Source: Eudorina sp. 2006-703-Eu-15 (taxonomy: Eukaryota; Chlorophyta; Chlorophyceae; Chlamydomonadales; Volvocaceae). Taken from it: DNA of 64,000 nt. The DNA is taken from the NCBI GenBank assembly GCA_003117195.1, contig BDSI01000119.1, positions 209,378 to 273,377 of the forward strand, in the 5' to 3' direction. Below are positions 1-16,100 of this stretch, one piece after another; the first letter of the stretch is position 1; every line of letters begins with the position of its first letter. Below the pieces are notes generated by a model that saw only the letters and a list, made by a program, of their open reading frames with translations, was not told the origin of the DNA and searched no databases. The position numbers were made by a program, and so were the translations under genes.

Positions 1-134
1 TGGCAATCCATCTGGGTCGCGTCTGCGTCTTCGCTCGTCACCTCTGCCCTCCACTAATCCCCCGCGGCCTCCTGTGCCTGCTGGCCCGTCGCCGCCTGTC
101 TGCCGTACACCGCCGTAAACCGTCGTACGGCCAG

Positions 135-943
135 GTGGACGAGCTCGCGGTCAGCGATACGCACCGCATCTTCGTCAACTGGGTCAGCCAGGGCACACAG
201 CTGGAGGCGGTGCCCGGCGGGGAGGCCGCCGCCGCCGCGACACCGCGAGAGCCGGACCGCCGCCACTGGTTCCACCCGCAGCAGCAGCCGGGCGCCGTGA
301 CGGGCCCCGGCGGCCCCCCCGCGGCCAACACGGCGCCGTCGTACCATAACAGCCTCGTACACGGCGTGGACGTGATCACGTTCAACCACGACCGCAGCCG
401 GATGCTGGAGGTGCGGGGGCTCGTGTGATGGGTGATGGGTGGATATAATATCGAGGGCAGGCAGGTAGGTAGGTACCTACCGTAATCAGGAGGTAGGCGA
501 CGCGGCGCGGTCGGTCCGACGGGCGCGGATGCGGCCCCCTGGCGGGCGGGCCGGCGGGCGGTGAAGCGGTGGTAATCGACCCATGGGTGCCCTGCCTCCC
601 GGCCTTGCGGAGAGCTGTCCCCAGCTCCGTGGCCCCCCCCTTCTCACGTGTCGCGACAACCCCCACACACCCAACCGCCCTCCCTCCCGTCCCACCCCTC
701 CCTCCCGCCCAGGTCAATGTGTACCGGCAGCTCAGCTCCGACGAGCGCCGCGCCGTGGAGCGGCGACTGGCGCCCAACCCGCTGGAGATACGACTGGCCC
801 GCCTCCACTGGGAGCAGCCGCAACAGCAGCAACAACAACAACAACAACAGAAACAACAGCAGAAACAGGTGCAGCAGAAGCAGCAGCCACAGCAGCCCCA
901 GTCCGGCGCGCGACCGCCACCGCCGCCGCCGCCCCGCCGCTGA
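135..943 (+). CDS. 3' end of a split gene, unrecognised protein with Gln-rich C-terminus (partial)
   Basis: Two exons are supported: 135-410 (acceptor CAG before 135, donor GAG|GTGCGG) and 713-943 (acceptor CCCAG, stop TGA at 941-943). Both are phase 0, so the join reads ...SRMLE-VNVYRQLSSDERRAVERRL. The visible 168 residues contain HGVDVITF and VNVYRQLSSDE, then a Q/QK-rich tract and a Pro-rich end. The V.VF.N/VYRQL pattern vaguely recalls NTF2/SnoaL-like alpha+beta folds, but I do not recognise the family. The gene begins before position 1. No TGTAA signal lies just downstream. Splicing is well supported; function is unknown. Confidence 0.6.
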
Positions 944-3295
944 GCGGCTGCGGCTGAGGTCGCCCGGGGCCCGGGGCGGCGGTCCCCGCTGTCCGCTGCT
1001 GCTGTGGGACGTCCCGGGGGCTCCTGCGCCCTCCCGGCCCGCCCCGCTATAAATATGTCTACTGATTTCCTATACCCCGTCCCGCCCCTCCGGGGTGGAG
1101 GGGTCCGGGCTCTAGGTCCCTCGGGCCACCCGGGGGGCCACCCAGGGAGGCCACCAGGCGCCTGCGCTGCCCCGTCGCCGCCGACGGCAGGTCGGCCACG
1201 AGGGGGGCCCTGGGGGCCTGCGGCGCTGCCCCCAAGTCCTCGTGTGCGCATGTGCTCATGTCCGCGACTGCAGCGACTGCAGCGACTGCAGCGACTGCAG
1301 CGACTGCAGCGACTGCAGCGACTGCAGCGACTGCAGCGACTGCAGCGACTGCAGCGACTGCGGTGTGCCCCGTAGTGGTAGGGGGCATGCGGGGGGGGGG
1401 GGGCAAAAGGGCGGGGGGCGGGGGCCGTACCAGTGGCGGTGCGCGGTGGGTGGGTGGGTGCCGCACTGCCGCGGTAGGGTGTCCTGACCGAGATTTTCCG
1501 GTACGGTGGAACGCGGTTCGGCACCACGCGGTACGGCACGGCACGGCGCGGTACGGATTCGAGGGGTACGACATGGACCAGTGATCTCCTGAGCGGGCGC
1601 TGATGGGGGGGGTTTCGGAGCCAGGCAGTGCGGTCCGCTCCCTCACATCCTCTCCCGGCGGTCGTCCGGAGGCCAGCAAACAAATCAAATCAAACCGGAT
1701 GCGTCCGAGACTCCGAGTGCACCGACCGGGTGCCGAGACGCGCCGGGGCGCGCAGTTTCCACCCGAGGCCACCCGGATGCGCGGGCGGCGGTGACCTCTC
1801 GTGGGTGCCCCTAGGGACCTCCATCCGATGTGTTGGGCAGGGGGGCCCCGGGACTGCGGAAGGGGGCTCTTAACACGTTGACAGCATATCTAAAGACACG
1901 GTGGTGTACGTGCGTGGGGAGGGGGGGCGTACGGCTTGCATGCGGGCGCAGAGGGGGGGCGCAGAGGGCGGGCGCCTTAAGACACATACCCGCCGGGCCC
2001 AGACGGCGCTCCAGCTGCTGCTGCTTCATGGGAGTTGTTCGAAGTGTACTGGACGTGCAGGGAAGGGAAGAGCGGCGGGCGCGTGGCGGCGCGGGCGAAG
2101 GCTGGTTTCGATCGGGCATGGGGGGGAAAGGGGATGCGGCGGCGGCTGCGTGCGCGGGGCGGCTCAGCCGCCGGTGTGGGGCGTGTGCTGCGGGGTCGGA
2201 CATGCAGACGCAGGGGGGGCACCTCCCGGACATCCCCCCGACATGGGCATGGGAGGTGGTGCCGTGGCTGGACGCGTCCGCCCACCGCCGGCCGCTGGTT
2301 AGGGGCCGCTGGTCCGGGCCGGTGCCCCGAGTGCCCCGGGCCTGCTGGTCGGGTTGGTCGGGTTGCATGAGACCGTGACGGGCGCTGGCCGACCGGGGAA
2401 GGGAGACCGGCAATGCCACCCGGGAGGTGGAGGTGGAGGGACTCCCTGCGGAGAGTCTCTGAAGGGGCTGTGGAGGCACTCGCCGGCTGGGGACCCGTCC
2501 TAAGTGATTCGGAATGGACTGAAGGGTTTCATGAAGTTTAATATAACCCCTCGGCGCCGTGTTCTCAACGGCAGGCAGACCACCGTGCGGTTAGGAAAAC
2601 CACCGTGTGTGTTCGCAGGCGCACTCAATAGCACCGTGGTGTGTCGACGCGCCCCGTGGGACCGATGGGGTCCCAGTCCGTTTTGGGCGCCCCGGAGGCC
2701 GCTACCCGCCCTCTGGGTCCCTCTCTCGGGTCTCTGCGGCTGCGCGGGTCGGGTCGGAGACTCGGGGTTCGGTCCGCCGGGGCGCGGCACGACACGTGGT
2801 CTGCTGTGGCGCCCTCTCTGCGACGGTGAATGCACGAGCGGTTGGGTGACATGCCGCCGCCTGTTGGTTTCGAAGACGGAATACATCGCGCTCGACATCG
2901 CTCTCGTGCAGCATCCCTCTCGAGTCGGAGGACCCGCGGATCCCGCGCCTCTGCTCCTTTTGCAACGCAGAGACGTCCTCTACCCCCGCAAGTCACAACC
3001 CTCTCATCCTCTCTCAGTACCTGACACCTCACACCTGCATATGTATCGAAGGACCGCATTGATGATCACATGCCGGCAGCAGCCGAATGCTCGACCCAGC
3101 CATCCTTCCCTCGGGTCGCATCCAACGCCCCCTCCCTCAACACGCACCCCCGTCTGCATCTCTGCAGCCCACCCAGCCCACCCAGCCCACCCAGCCCACC
3201 CGCCCACCCATCCGCCTGCTGAACCCGGCCGCACCTCACCCACCCGGCCGCACCTCGCCCACCCGGCCGCACCTCACCTCACGCCACACACCCCC
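944..3295. other. Intergenic, low-complexity
   Basis: About 2.35 kb between two convergent genes (135-943 plus, 3296-6899 minus). It holds GC-rich low-complexity sequence, a 9-bp tandem repeat at 1263-1364 and a Pro/Ala-like (CCCAGCCCA)n stretch near 3165-3210. The open frames here are long only because stop codons are rare in high GC. No splice-consistent coding pattern was found. Confidence 0.6.
1263..1364. repeat. 9-bp tandem repeat (CAGCGACTG)n
   Basis: About eleven nearly perfect copies of a 9-bp unit, CAGCGACTG. The repeat lies about 320 bp downstream of the stop of the 135-943 gene, possibly in its 3' UTR. Because 9 is a multiple of three, every frame reads as a tripeptide repeat; these are not considered coding. 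Confidence 0.9.
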
Positions 3296-6899
<3,604 letters not shown>

Positions 6900-7266
6900 G
6901 GTGCCTGTGTTGCAATATTTGCTGGGGTTGGCACTGCGCTCGGTCGCGCGACTTGCGGTCTCTCGCTGGCAGGGGGTCACTAGAAATTGTCCGCACGGCC
7001 AGCGACATACAATCACTCGGTCATAAAGATCACGCTGCACAGGATTGCATGGAATGCAGCTGACAAATGGCATGAACGTACGGCATCAACCTCGTCCAGA
7101 CACAAATTTCACGATTTGCATAAAGGTATGCACACGACCATAGCGTTCTGTCAGTCGATTATACTGTTTGATTTGATTAATTCTGTAGCTGTGTTGTAAT
7201 AATCGACTTGTCTGTCGACCGACGACCGCTTGCTGGCTGTCGTTGTCCGCGCAACTCGTCCGAACG
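6900..7266. promoter_or_regulatory. Shared divergent 5' region
   Basis: The 367 bp between the start codons of the site-2 protease (minus) and the 170-aa protein (plus). Its base composition is less GC-rich than the neighbouring exons. It must hold both promoters and both 5' UTRs; no specific element was recognised. Both flanking proteins look plastid-targeted, so co-regulation is conceivable but is inference only. Confidence 0.5.
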
Positions 7267-8562
7267 ATGGCTTTGTCGCAGCAACAACGTCTCGGTCAAC
7301 CGACCAGGGCGTCCCAACGTGGACGCCGGATGGTTGCGCCATCTGCGCTCTTCAAGAAAAAAGCGTCGGTCGTCGTCGACGAGAAGCCTGCGACCACGAA
7401 GGGCGCAAAGAAGGCCCCGGCTGCCGAAGAAAAGCCTAAGCCCAAGTAAGCGTATTTCGTGTAATGTTTTCCGGCGGCCCTCCCAGCTGTGTATTTAATG
7501 GCCATGGACATTTGCCTGGTCGTGCGGCGGTCCCCGGCCACGAGCCATACATGAGTAACCACGGTCACCCACGAAACATACCATCCTGTCACTTGTATAC
7601 TCGGGTTATTATTGCATGACTTGCTCTCCTGCCAGATATCGCGTATGGTTTGCAGTCTGCGCGGTGAACGAGTGCCCACACGTTAGGTTTCCTCACTTCG
7701 GTGCCCCGACTACGGTGAACTGCATATCTGCGTTTGTTGTTGTCAGTGACATGTCCGCTAACTGAGTCCTGCACCCGCTGTCCCACTGCTCCCCAGGCAG
7801 GGCGTCCTGTCGCAGACCCTGAACGCGCTGGACTTCACCTCCACGCGCAGCGCGCGCGACGCGGATCTGCTGTACGAGGCCAAGTACGGCCAGCGCGGCG
7901 ACGACGGCCGGATGACACCCGAGCAGTACCAGTAAGCTGTGTAGCTAAGAGATGAGTCCATTGGGTGTACGGGAGCTCGGTAACGGGTCCTTTCACGGCA
8001 CGTGCTCCATCCAAGTCATTCGGCTCATGTCGGGTATAGCTCAGACTCGAGATGTGCCGCCCTTCCCTTCCCTTGTCCCACACATTAATACACTTACCTG
8101 GGCGCCTGCGTAGCAATTTACTGACCTGAGTGCCTGCCCACGTCCGCGCCTCACTGCCATCCATCCGCTGCAGGGCGCTGCGCCGCAAAGTGATCGGCAC
8201 CGCCCGAGACTACTGGAAGGACTGGGTGGAGGAGGAGCAGGTACGGGCCGTACCCGGGGGGCGCTAGTGGGGCTCTCGTCTGTTGGGTAGGGTTGGGCAA
8301 TGAATGGGCATTGACTGGAAGAGCGCCGACCGCAGGGGACGTGTGTACTGTCGCCGCCTCAGTCCCCTGCACCTTTTCGACCTTACCCCGTGCCGTCCTC
8401 ATCTTCATCTTCCTGCCAACGCCCCATCAGGTCAAGAACGTGAAGACGTACTACAAGCCGGACGACGCGGGCGGCACTGTGCCGTACCTGGGCGTGCTGG
8501 TGGGCGTCGTGGTCGCCATGTTGGTGACCACGGTGCTGGTGGTGGTGCAGACCAGCAGCTGA
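7267..8562 (+). CDS. Probable plastid protein with one C-terminal membrane span (170 aa)
   Basis: Four exons: 7267-7445, 7797-7931, 8174-8240, 8431-8562; donors GTAAGC, GTAAGC, GTACGG, all phases close. The N-terminus (MALSQQQRLGQPTRASQRGRR) is basic and Ser/Ala-rich like a chloroplast transit peptide, then a Lys/Ala/Pro linker. The conserved-looking core is LNALDFTSTRSARDADLLYE, RMTPEQYQALRRKVIGTARD and YWKDWVEEE. One hydrophobic span (YLGVLVGVVVAMLVTTVLVVV) ends five residues before the C-terminus, giving a tail-anchored topology. The MTPEQYQALRRKV block recalls a plastid photosystem-assembly protein family (Y3IP1/CEST-like), but that match is from memory and tentative. The gene model is strong; the function is unassigned. 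Confidence 0.8.
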
Positions 8563-11500
8563 GGGGCAGGGAGGGGACTGGCATGGCACCTGGGCTGCCC
8601 TGCACCTGGGCTGGCGGGCCGCCATGGCACTTGGGGGCTCGCGTGCACTTCTTCGCATGGGAAGGGGAGCTGGGCGGACAGCTGGCCGACGCTGCAGATG
8701 GGTTGGAGCGGCCTATCTTAATCTGAGAGGGACGAGCTCGCGGTTTGCAGCCGGGGAGGGTCGTTGAGTGCGTGAGGGGAAACCCGCTCGGCCCGGCTGG
8801 GGCGCGGCCGCTCGTGTCACGATGTGAGGACAACAAACAAAGTGCGGGGAGTGGGGGAGAGGGGAGGCGCGACACACGTTGCTCCAGGGCCCCGGGGGAC
8901 GTGATCCGCTGCGCACTGTACGTTTGTATTCGAGTTCGAAGTTCTTGAGAGGCTTTTGGTTGCACCCTGCCGATATGCTGCCGTACTGGTGGCGTCTCGG
9001 TCATGTCTTGGTTATGTCTTGCTGCAGGGGAGTGTCCGGATGCAGGTTTGACTTTCCGTGTTTCTTGGTGGTGTTCGGTGTTTGGTTGGCGGTTTGTTCT
9101 GGCGCGTGTTTGGTTTCGTGTGGCGTATCCATGTCGCCCGCAGGTTTTCGGGCTGAAGAGTTAAACAACCAGGGATACTAAGAATTTGGTTGAAGAGGTT
9201 TGACGGTTGGTCGTTGATTCCTGTATATCTTATGACAACAACGAAATGATTATGAGGATTTTGAGGCTGCTTTTGAGGCACGTTTCAGTGGATGTCGAGT
9301 TATCTGCTTGCACTGGCGGCTCCGCCAGTTGTGACACTCTCGGACGGCCCAGTCCAACTGTGCTGCATGACCAGCGGGTCTGGAGGAACACGGGTCGCGG
9401 TGCATTGGCCGCGCCTTGCGTGTGCACGTGTGTGAGCGGTAGGGGATGCGGAGAGAGAACGTGCGCACGGGCTGAAACCTTCCGGGCGGGGTCTTAGCTG
9501 CTGATGAGCCCGCACCGCAATCCCGAGAGCAAAGGTGGGTCTTGAGTGCATGCAGAGGTGTGCGTGCCGGTGTTTGGAAGCAGGGACGCGATTGGGTTAT
9601 GCGCCATCCACAGCCTGCAATGGGTGAATTTTGGCCACAACGGACGGCTGCCTGTTACTTGCAAACTTGTTACATGCAAAATGACCAGCAATGACGGTGT
9701 AAAATATACATCAAACACTGCATCCGCGCGCGCAAGCAAGACTTCTGCTCGACTTCGTGCAACGTACCCTGCCCGACTCGCTGCATGACATACCGTATTA
9801 TACTGACATGAGTTATGCGTGGCACGGACCTGTTGCGGCTCATCGCCCGACACACAGACCTGCAGCCTGGTGTCATGGCAGGCTCCACACCTCCAGCGGA
9901 TTGCTCCACACTCAACACCCGCGTAACAAGAGCACTGAGACGACCGGTCCATGCACATCAGATACACATTTGTGCAGCAAGCCTCATGACGCCCGACAAG
10001 ATTGTCGTACATCCACAGCTCATCGTACTTGCCCTCCGTACGCACGCAGCTTACCCGCAAAGCACACCGTGATAACATAGCATTCTGCGCGCAGACATCG
10101 CTGCTGGTCGTACGGAACGCAGCGCCTCGACGAGACCCAACGGTCGATAGAGGCCCATCCCCTACCGTATGACCCAGCACGCCGTCCCACATCCACTGGT
10201 CCCTGCCTGGGGGGAATATCAGCCCTAACCCGCACATTCGTACGATACACCCTCCCCTACACTCGTCGTATATCCTGTCGCTCATGCATGACGTCATAAC
10301 TACTCAACGGCCACAACCAGCAGGGCGAGGGGGCGCCGCAGCCGTACGGAGACGTGGGGGCAGCACGTCCCTCCCTGGCGAGCATCCAGCCCGCTCTGGC
10401 CCTCTGTGGACTGTGGACCTTGGAGAGCAGCTGCAAACGCCGACATCCGCCCGGCGCACGACGAGCCGATGCCTGGACAGTGGGCACCCACCCGGAGGCC
10501 AGCCGCCGGCCTGATACCCGCCCGCCACCCGGCCCTTCACACTGCCCTGGGTGGGTCCCAAAGCCAACCCCAGGCCAGCCCCGTGCCCAGACCAGCTTGC
10601 AGTCCAAACTCGCTTACGGCTGTCCCTCCGCTGCGCGAAGGAGGCGCAGCCGCGGCCCCGTGACCATTGCGTTCCCCCCGCCCCCCAAGGAGGTGCCCAG
10701 ACGCGACGCGCGCCTTCACGCCCACCGACTCTCCGCGGGGCACCGCACCGCGGGGCACGGACCGCACCCACCGCGACCCACATCGCCCGCTCGGGCGACA
10801 CAGGCCACCACGACACCTCGACCGACCCACATCGCCCGCGCGGTGCCGTACACATATAGACCTCGTCGCACCCCCGACAGGCCATGAGCTGCTCAAGGGC
10901 ACATGCTCACCAAGTCACTAGCAGCAAGCACCTTGCTGGCTCGGAGGACGCCCAGCCCTCGCGGCGCCTAGGCTGGCCTCCAAGGCTCCTCCACCGTCGC
11001 CCGCTCGCCAGAGGCGGTGTTCGAGACAGCGCTCGCTCTCTCGAGGGTGCCCCCTCCCACCACCTCCCACCCCCTCCCACCACCTCGCCATGCATGCAGA
11101 GCCGGAGATGCGGTAGAGGTATGGTGCGGCGGGGACCCCGAGGGGCGGGCCCCCGTCCAAGCGCCGGTAGCCAGCAGGGGCACAGCCCAACGGATCAGCT
11201 CTCGCACCATTAGAGGTCCCAATGAGCCCGCAGGCGCAGAGGCGCTGCCGGTGGGTTCGTATGGCCGAGCACCTGCGCGTGTGACCCTATCCGCGCCTGT
11301 TGGTAATATACAGTGTGCCGCCCCCCCCCCACTATACATGATGCCGGTACGGGATGCTGGTACACACACAAAAAGATACGTTCTGCCATGATGCACACGC
11401 ACTTGCGACACGCGCCTTTCCCATTCTTTCTGGACGGGGGCCCCTGCTTTCTTTCTGATTGCTTCCTAAAGTCCTCGGCTCTCTTCTTGGCCACGCCCGC

Positions 11501-12152
11501 CACCCAGCCCTACGCGCACACCGATCCGCGAAGACCCACATGCCCCGATAAGCCCGCCCCCCCGCCGCCACCCGAGCTCCCCCCAAGCGGCTGCGATATC
11601 GGCGATACCCGCACCCCCCGCGTGACTGTCAGGTTCTGTTCTCTTCACTACGCACGCCTGGCCTGCTGGTTCCGCAACCGCACCACGTGAGCCCTCTGTC
11701 AGATGTCCGCACATCCGGGTAGCCAACCGCAAGGCCCCGCGCCTCCGCCCCATCACGACTCGCACTGCAGTGCCCTCACGTCAAGCTTCCCGATCTAAAA
11801 GTCCGGGACCCCCTTACGGAGCCCACCTAGGATGCCTGCCCTGGGGGGCAGGACACTGCTTCCTCACTGCTTCGTCCCCCCTGATGCCTGGGGGACAGGG
11901 CCGGCGTGGTCAAGATGCGCCCGTGTACCTTGCACGGAGCTCAACCTCTCCAAGCATCCCCACACACGGCCACAGCGCCGCACCACATCAAGCAAGCCGC
12001 ATCCGTGGAACTGGGTCGCGGAGCGCCGGGGTGGCGCATGTCCGAGCTCTGCTCCCCCCAAGCACGCCCGACGCTGGCTGCCGGATGCCGCGCCCCAGAC
12101 CTCCTGATCTGACCCGACCCGACCCAAATCCTGCTTGTTGCTGGGCGCTGCG
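8563..12152. other. Intergenic, no supported gene
   Basis: About 3.6 kb between convergent genes. A TGTAA at 9698-9702 could end the 7267-8562 transcript, though that needs a 1.1-kb 3' UTR. The rest is mixed GC with no open frame that has both splice consensus and protein-like composition. Confidence 0.5.
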
Positions 12153-12806
12153 CTACTGCGGGGCGACCGCGGCGGGGGGCCCCGTGGGGATGAACGTCAC
12201 GTCCGAGGCGGGCATCGTGATCCCATCGCCGTACAGGGCCTCCAGGCGGGCCACCACCGCGCTGGCGGTGGCGATGACCTCCGGGACGTGCTCGCGCGCG
12301 GACGCCTCGGTTTCGCCAATGCTGCGGATGAACGCTTCCCGCGACGGCATCGTGATGAGGCCGGCCCAGACCGCGGTGCGCACCATGTACGTGTGAATCG
12401 GGCTCAGCGACCCCTGGTAGGCGGTCCACAGCGCGTCCTTCAGCTGCATGGACGGGTTCGCAATCAGGTTGTCGAGCATCAGGCGCACGAAGGTGATGAC
12501 CAGCATCAGGCGGTGCAGGTTGCGGGCGCAGCTTCCTTTGAGCGTCGCGCGGTTGGCCCTGATGTCAGCCTCCACCACCGCGCGCAGCGTCGGGAGCTGA
12601 ATGGAGGCGCGCTTGATGGACTCGACCTTTCCACCCATCTCAAGCTTTGCGAAGTACATTATGGTTCCCAGGTGGTCGAACGCCTCCAGGATGTGCTCAC
12701 ACAGAGACGCGAAGTCCGCGGCATTTATGGCATCGCCCTGGTCATGAACTTGTCGCAGGGATGCTGCAAGTGCCGCCAAGTAGCGGCCTTGAGCTTGCGC
12801 AGCCAT
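12153..12806 (-). CDS. GLTP-fold lipid transfer protein, ACD11-like
   Basis: Intronless 217-aa protein with the all-alpha glycolipid-transfer-protein fold. Compared from memory with Arabidopsis ACD11 (ceramide-1-phosphate carrier), the match runs end to end: LGTIMYFAKLEMGGKVESIKRAS aligns with the ACD11 headgroup helix, then EADIRANRATLKGSCARNLHR, LDNLIAN, SPIHTYMVRTAVW and MPSREAFI. The headgroup Lys, the Arg in ARNLHR and the His in SPIH are kept. The headgroup Asp appears replaced by Glu (KLEMGG). Start: the frame opens three codons earlier at TTG, but the first ATG is 12806. It acts presumably in the cytosol, carrying sphingolipid between membranes. It is head-to-head with the BRF-like gene. 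Confidence 0.85.
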   Translation of the reverse strand: MAAQAQGRYLAALAASLRQVHDQGDAINAADFASLCEHILEAFDHLGTIMYFAKLEMGGKVESIKRASIQLPTLRAVVEADIRANRATLKGSCARNLHRLMLVITFVRLMLDNLIANPSMQLKDALWTAYQGSLSPIHTYMVRTAVWAGLITMPSREAFIRSIGETEASAREHVPEVIATASAVVARLEALYGDGITMPASDVTFIPTGPPAAVAPQ

Positions 12807-13115
12807 CGCTGACAAAATAGTCTGTTTGTGTCAGCGAAGTTTGTGTCAGCGAAAGGACGCCTTAATGAATATACTTGCGTAAATAGCAAACACACTACAT
12901 GGCCTGTGTATGACGCAACAGCATAGTGATGCACAGGCGGAATCTTTGTGGGATTGTCTTGAAAGAAGTTGACTGGCTGCTCAACTTCTTACGTCATGCT
13001 AGGGTTATCAAACGAAGCCCTGTACTCCAAAAACTATTATACTCACATATAATGTTGCAATGTGAGCTATAATACAGAAGTTCCCATGGGGTTCAAGCCG
13101 CCGTAGCTAACGGCC
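12807..13115. promoter_or_regulatory. Shared divergent 5' region
   Basis: The 309 bp between the ATG of the GLTP gene (minus) and the ATG of the TFIIB/BRF-like gene (plus). It is AT-richer than its flanks, with a short direct repeat (TTTGTGTCAGCGAA) at about 12825-12855. A bidirectional promoter is inferred from the geometry; no factor site was identified. Confidence 0.5.
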
Positions 13116-16100
13116 ATGTCAGACGCAAACCTGTGTACACGCTGCAGCAGGGCATCCGTTTGCTTTGATGATGAGGGCTCATGCTATGTCTGTCAGAGTT
13201 GCGGGTATGTTTTGTCTCAGGATGACCTGTCAACATACCCCGATGCCGTGCAGCAGACCGCGGACCCAAACCCAGCGTTGCACAGCGCAGCAGGCGCAGG
13301 TGAGGTCGTCAAACCATTGATGCATCATGGAACTGTAATGGCGTTCAACATCATTGCGAAGGCGTTACGGTGTTATGTCGTCGTGACCCCCACCTAGCCC
13401 ATGGCTGGACGACTTTCCTGGTGACAGCCCGCAGCCAGGGCAATCCTTGAAATCATGCGCATCATCGTGCCCCACGTGGCGTGATCCTCTTGGACGCGCA
13501 ATTTCTTCCCGGCTCTCGACCGTAGACGTGACCATGGCACCTTACCCCTGTCCGAACGCTGCGCGTTACCCCTGGTTAGAAAATTACTTGCCAATCCTGT
13601 TTTACCCCGCGTCGCACCCAACCTTCCCAACCGCACCCACATACCTCTGCGCGCCTAAACCGTCCACTCCCCCAACAGCCATTCACCCGGGCGGCAGCGC
13701 AGTGGACTTCGGCACACGAGGCGCCTTCGGCGGGGAAAGCACTGTCGCCGTCCAGACCCGCGTGCGGCGGCAGCGGCAGCAGCAGGACCAGCTGCAGGCC
13801 CTTGCGGCTGCGCTGCGTCTCCCCGGGCCCGTGGTGCAGACCGCCAACAGCTTGCTGACGCAGGTATGGTGGGCGCTGGTGGTGGTGGTGGTGGTGGTGG
13901 TGGTGGTGGTGGTGGCGGTGGTGGTGGTGGTAGTGCTGGTGGTGGTGGTGCCGGTGGTGGTGGTGGTGGTGCTGATGCAGGTATGGTGGGGGCTGGTGGT
14001 GGTGGTGCCGGTGGTGTGAATGAACGTTACAGCGGACCCCAAAGGGATATGGGTATGGTGGTTGCAGGTATGGTGGGGGCTGGCGGTGGTAGCGCTGGCG
14101 GTCTGGTCTGGTGGCTGCGGGCAGCACCCCCACTACCGTAAGTGCACAAACTGCACGACAACGGCATCAGCCATCGTCCACGTGCCTCCGTGCAGATCCA
14201 TCAGGCGTCACGTGAGGTAACCGCCAAGCGGCGGCGCGTCGACGGCGACGGCGACGGTGACGTCGAGGAGGACGTCGAGCCGTGGAGGAGGACGTCCTCG
14301 GGGGCGGCGCGCTGGGTCGCGGGCGGCAACGGCAACGGAGGATCGTTCAGCGAGGACGAGTACGGCGATGAAAGCGTGCCGTACCGCCATGCCGACGAGG
14401 ATATCGTTGAGGCGGGGTCCAGGGTCCCTGCGGCGGCGGCGGCGGCGGCGGCAGGGGCGGGGCAAGAGGAGGGCCACGGGGAAGGCGGCCCCGCACGCGG
14501 GGAAGGTGATCCCGCGCGGCGCCCTCCGGCGCTGGGCGGTCAGGACTCCGCCCTCCGGCTGGGGGCGCTGCTGTACCTGGCGTCCCGCTGTGAGGGCGGG
14601 ACGCTGACGCTTATGGAGGTGGCTGAGCGGACCTCGGCGGACCTGTTCCGGCTGGCGGAGCTGGCCAGGTGGGCGGAGGGGGGTTAAATTGAAAAAAGAA
14701 ATAAACCCAAAATTGAAAAAAGAAATAAACCCAAAGAACGAACCCGGGCACACCCAACAAGGAGGGGGGGGCGGGAGTTCAGGGGAGGTGGGGCGGCTGG
14801 CAGGGACGGTTGGTTGGTCAGCTGGTCGATCAGTTGGTCGGGCGGGCGGGCGGTCAACCGCAGGGACCGGGGGCCACGGATCCCGGTGGCAACTGTGTGT
14901 GTGTGTGTGTACATGAAACCAAGGCCAGTGGGACGAGCGCGGGCGGCTGCGGTACCGCCCACCCGGCCTTGCCCGATACACCCGGCGCCTCTCTCACGGC
15001 ACGCACCCCTGCCCCCTCCCCCACCCCCCTCCTCCTCCTCCAATTTCCTTTATCCCCCACCCCCATCCCCCCGTCCGTCTCCCCCAAGGGAGCAGGCGTC
15101 CTTCCTGCGGCTGGCCCTCCCCCTGGTGGACGTGGAGCGGTTCGTGATGCGCATGGCCCGCCAGCTGGTGGCCTCGGGCCAGCTCGAGGGCCCACCGCCA
15201 CCGCCGCCGCCACAGCAGCAGGGCCGGAACCAGCCCACACAGCAGCAGGGCCGGAACCAGCCACCACAGCAGCAGGGCCGGAACCAGCCCACACAGCAGC
15301 AGCACCAGCAGCACCAGCAGCGGGCGCGCCGCGGGCTCGCCGACGAAGCGGGGGGCGGGGAGGGGAGGCTTGGAGGGTCGGGGTCAGGTGGCGCGAGCGG
15401 CGAAGCGGATGAGGGGGAGGAGGAGGAGGCGGCACTGGCGGCGGGTGCGCATGCGGCTGTGCCCGTCAGTGAGGAGGAGGTATGGCGCCACCCGCTGGTG
15501 CGGCTGGCGGCCCGGCTGACGGAGCTCGTGGTGCGGAGGGGCTGGCACGAGGGCAGGGCGCCCAGGACCGTGGCGGGTGAGCGGTGGGGGAGGGGGGTTG
15601 GAGCTTGACAACAACTGCGTCGCGCACAACACGCCACACGCCCGCCTGGCGGCTCCCTTCATCGACCGCATCCCTCTGCCTTCTCCTCCTCTCGAGACCC
15701 TTTCACCGCCGATCCCCCGTCCCTGCGGGCAGCAGCGCTGGGCACCTTACAGCCTGTCGGGGGGCCGCCACCGGATATGGGGCAATGCCTTGCCTGCCTC
15801 CCTCCCTTCCCCTGGTCTCCACACCTGATCTCCAGCCCATCTTAACCACCATACACACACCCCCATAAGACATCACCCGCCATCATTACCCGCCATCATG
15901 CAACACCTCAGGGGCCCTGCTGAGCATCTGCTTGGACTCGTTGTACCCGGAGAAGGCGGCGGCGGCGGCCAGGGCGGCGGCCGGGGACGGCAACGGCGGC
16001 GGCAGCGGCGGCGGTCTGGCGCTGACGGAGGCGCAGCTGCGGCAGAGCGTCATGTGCGGCAGGACGCAGCTGTGGAGCCTCAAACAGGAGGTACGGCAGG

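Noticed and set aside
382..1772. Large minus-strand frames of 433 and 237 codons near the left end
   Set aside because: Arg/Ser/Pro-rich shadow frames of a high-GC region crossing the 9-bp repeat and the antisense of a supported exon; no family signal.
13447..14133. Val- or His-repeat frames around 13.9 kb
   Set aside because: Generated by (GGT)n in intron 2 of the BRF-like gene.
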